This document shows, in pieces, positions 5,231-6,590 of a DNA stretch of 6,590 nucleotides. Positions within the stretch are counted from its first letter, which is position 1, and the number at the start of each line of letters is the position of its first letter. Position numbers and translations under genes: made by a program. The DNA comes from an uncultured Clostridia bacterium (GTDB lineage Bacteria; Bacillota; Clostridia; Oscillospirales; CAG-272). The notes under the pieces are model-generated. The model saw only the letters and a program-made list of their open reading frames with translations, had not been told where the DNA came from and searched no databases. The stretch is taken from NCBI GenBank assembly GCA_937893945.1, contig CALCTA010000099.1, forward strand, positions 1 through 6,590, in the 5' to 3' direction.

Positions 5231-6590
5231 TTAAAGCGAGCTTATCATACGTTCAATTCTTTGTGTAACTCTCTCTTTGCCGAGTATCTGCATTACAGAG
5301 TACATATCGGGGGAATTGAGCTTGCCCGTAACGGCTACGCGGATGAACATGCTGATGTCGGCGATGTTGCCCTTGAAAGCGGTGGGATCAGCCTTGTATT
5401 CCTTCATATTGGGGGTGTAGCCGAGCGCCTCACCGACAGCCTTTATCTTATCGAACCATACGTTCGAATCGTCGGATACGTCAAAGCTCTTAAGGAAGCC
5501 CTCAAGAGTTGCCTTGATGTCGGCTCTGTCGTACTTCTCGTCATAGGAATCCTCAAGTGCGAAAAGCTCATCGTAGAAGAATCCCATATAGCTCTTGGCG
5601 TCTGCCCAGGTAGCAAGGTCCTTTCTCGGCTTCTTGCCGCCTCTGCCGATAGCGAATATCTGCTTTGCAAACTCTCTGTCAGAAGCGAGAAGCTTACCGA
5701 AATCCTCGTCAAACTTAAGCGCCCAAGAGGTAACCTTGTCGGTAACGTCGTCGGCGGACATGGTCGAGATAACGTTCTTGGAAACGTCGTTGAGCTTGTT
5801 GAAGTCAAAGAGGCAGCCAGAGCAGGACATCTTCTTGATGTTGAAGGGGAAGTCCTTGTAGCTCTTGTCGGGGTTCTGCATTCTCCACTCCTCGTAGTTG
5901 GAATTGAGAAGAGTCATAACGTACTCGCAAACTGCCTCAGGGCAGTAGCCAAGACGTGTGTAATCGTCCATATTTGCGCCCATATCGCGCTTGGAGAGCT
6001 TCTTCTTGTTGCCGTTCTCGTCAAGTCGCATTATCTGAGCTATGTGCATATACTTAGGCGTTTTAAAGCCGAGGTATCTGAAAAGCTGAAGATGCTTTGC
6101 AAGGCTCGGGAGCCACTCCTCACCGCGAATTACGTGGGTAGTGCCCATAAGATGATCGTCAACCGCGTGAGCGAAGTGGTAGGTAGGAATTCCGTCGGAC
6201 TTGAGAAGAACGAAGTCCTCGTCGTTCTCGGGGATCTCCATATTGCCCTTGACAAGATCGGTGAACTTGATCTTTCTCTCGGGATCTCCGTCTGCGAGGA
6301 TACGAAGCACGAAGGGATTGCCCTTTGCGAGATTTTCCTCAACCTCTTCCATGGTTATCTGTCTGCGGGCGAGCATCTCTGCGCGTCTTGCTTCAGCCTC
6401 TGCCTGCCAGTCGGTGTTCTTTATTTCAGCCTTCTTGTCAATGCTGTGAAGCTCCTCAAGCTCCTCCTCGGTGGTAAAGCAGGGATAAGCCTTGCCCTCA
6501 CGGACGAGCTGCTTTGCGTAGGTCTGATATATATTAGCGCGAAGGCTCTGCTTGTAGGGTCCGTAAATTCCCTTGTCGCAAATACAGCCG
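5231..6590 (-). CDS. gltX: Glutamate--tRNA ligase (GluRS), 5' end outside the window
   Basis: The reading frame runs off the window edge, so this is a cut gene, not a broken one. The visible 452 residues begin GCICDKGIYGPYKQSLRANI, and 71 of them precede the first internal Met codon at 6374-6376, so that Met is not the true start. GluRS landmarks are GPYKQS..IYQTYAKQLV, GKAYPCFTTEEEL, SDGIPTYHFAHAVDDHLMG, THVIRGEEW, and the KMSKS-type motif KLSKR (minus-strand 6001-5987). The N-terminal part with the HIGH-type motif, roughly 110 residues by comparison with remembered Clostridia homologues, is missing. The C-terminal region is the helical anticodon-binding domain and includes the pair S-C-S-G-C before LFDFNKL. 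The enzyme charges tRNA-Glu with glutamate. It is the first visible gene of the operon; any promoter or T-box would be outside the window. Confidence 0.96.
   Translation of the reverse strand, partial: GCICDKGIYGPYKQSLRANIYQTYAKQLVREGKAYPCFTTEEELEELHSIDKKAEIKNTDWQAEAEARRAEMLARRQITMEEVEENLAKGNPFVLRILADGDPERKIKFTDLVKGNMEIPENDEDFVLLKSDGIPTYHFAHAVDDHLMGTTHVIRGEEWLPSLAKHLQLFRYLGFKTPKYMHIAQIMRLDENGNKKKLSKRDMGANMDDYTRLGYCPEAVCEYVMTLLNSNYEEWRMQNPDKSYKDFPFNIKKMSCSGCLFDFNKLNDVSKNVISTMSADDVTDKVTSWALKFDEDFGKLLASDREFAKQIFAIGRGGKKPRKDLATWADAKSYMGFFYDELFALEDSYDEKYDRADIKATLEGFLKSFDVSDDSNVWFDKIKAVGEALGYTPNMKEYKADPTAFKGNIADISMFIRVAVTGKLNSPDMYSVMQILGKERVTQRIERMISSL

Larger units (their letters stand above)
1018..6590 (-). 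other. Probable five-gene operon: gltX-glnS-DUF1294-mutS-like-GNAT
   Basis: All five genes point the same way, with gaps of 35, 18, 40 and 16 bases, and no hairpin plus T-run was noticed between them. Three junctions carry clear AGGA/AGGAG ribosome sites; the last does not. The transcript probably ends at the hairpin at 839-867. Co-transcription is inferred from spacing only. Confidence 0.7.

Noticed and set aside
6374..6376. Internal ATG as the start of a 381-residue gltX product
   Set aside because: The frame stays open upstream to the window edge and encodes conserved GluRS sequence (GPYKQS, GKAYPCF), so the true start is outside the window.

Overview
The window looks like chromosomal DNA of a low-to-medium GC Clostridia member, probably a gut Oscillospiraceae/Ruminococcus-type bacterium. 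The basis is the style of the two aminoacyl-tRNA synthetases, AGGAG-type ribosome binding sites, a DUF1294 protein, and a GTAGGGG...CCCCTAC double-hairpin repeat of a kind I associate with that group. This assignment is inference; no rRNA or other taxonomic marker is present.

Left part (1-809, plus strand): an AT-rich stretch carries one complete gene for a DUF5131 (phage Gp37/Gp68, 'three-Cys-motif') protein. It is preceded by 92 bases with a perfect triloop hairpin that may be the tail of an upstream gene. One sampled 60-base line of this gene (121-180) has 21 G/C, against 31 in a sampled line of the minus-strand genes (1621-1680). That contrast, and the phage/mobile-element associations of the family, suggest accessory or transferred DNA.

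Middle (810-1017): this is a convergent intergenic region. It holds a strong, apparently bidirectional hairpin terminator (839-867), an orphan terminator-like half-arm with a T-run (883-898), and a cruciform REP/MITE-like element (903-950) built from two 8-bp triloop hairpins inside a 7-bp outer stem. Nothing identifiable lies in 951-1017 except short AT-rich repeats.

Right part (6590 down to 1018, minus strand): five tightly spaced genes, transcribed gltX (5' end outside the window) -> glnS -> DUF1294 membrane protein -> MutS-like ATPase -> GNAT acetyltransferase. Gaps are 35, 18, 40 and 16 bases, so a single polycistronic transcript is likely, ending at the terminator near 839-867. The first two genes charge tRNA-Glu and tRNA-Gln. 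The last three have no obvious pathway link to translation, and the MutS-like protein lacks the mismatch-reading and Smr domains. No new defence or mobile system is demonstrable here. The points most worth a second look are the MutS-like ATPase in this operon, the Cys-rich DUF5131 gene, and the double-hairpin repeat.
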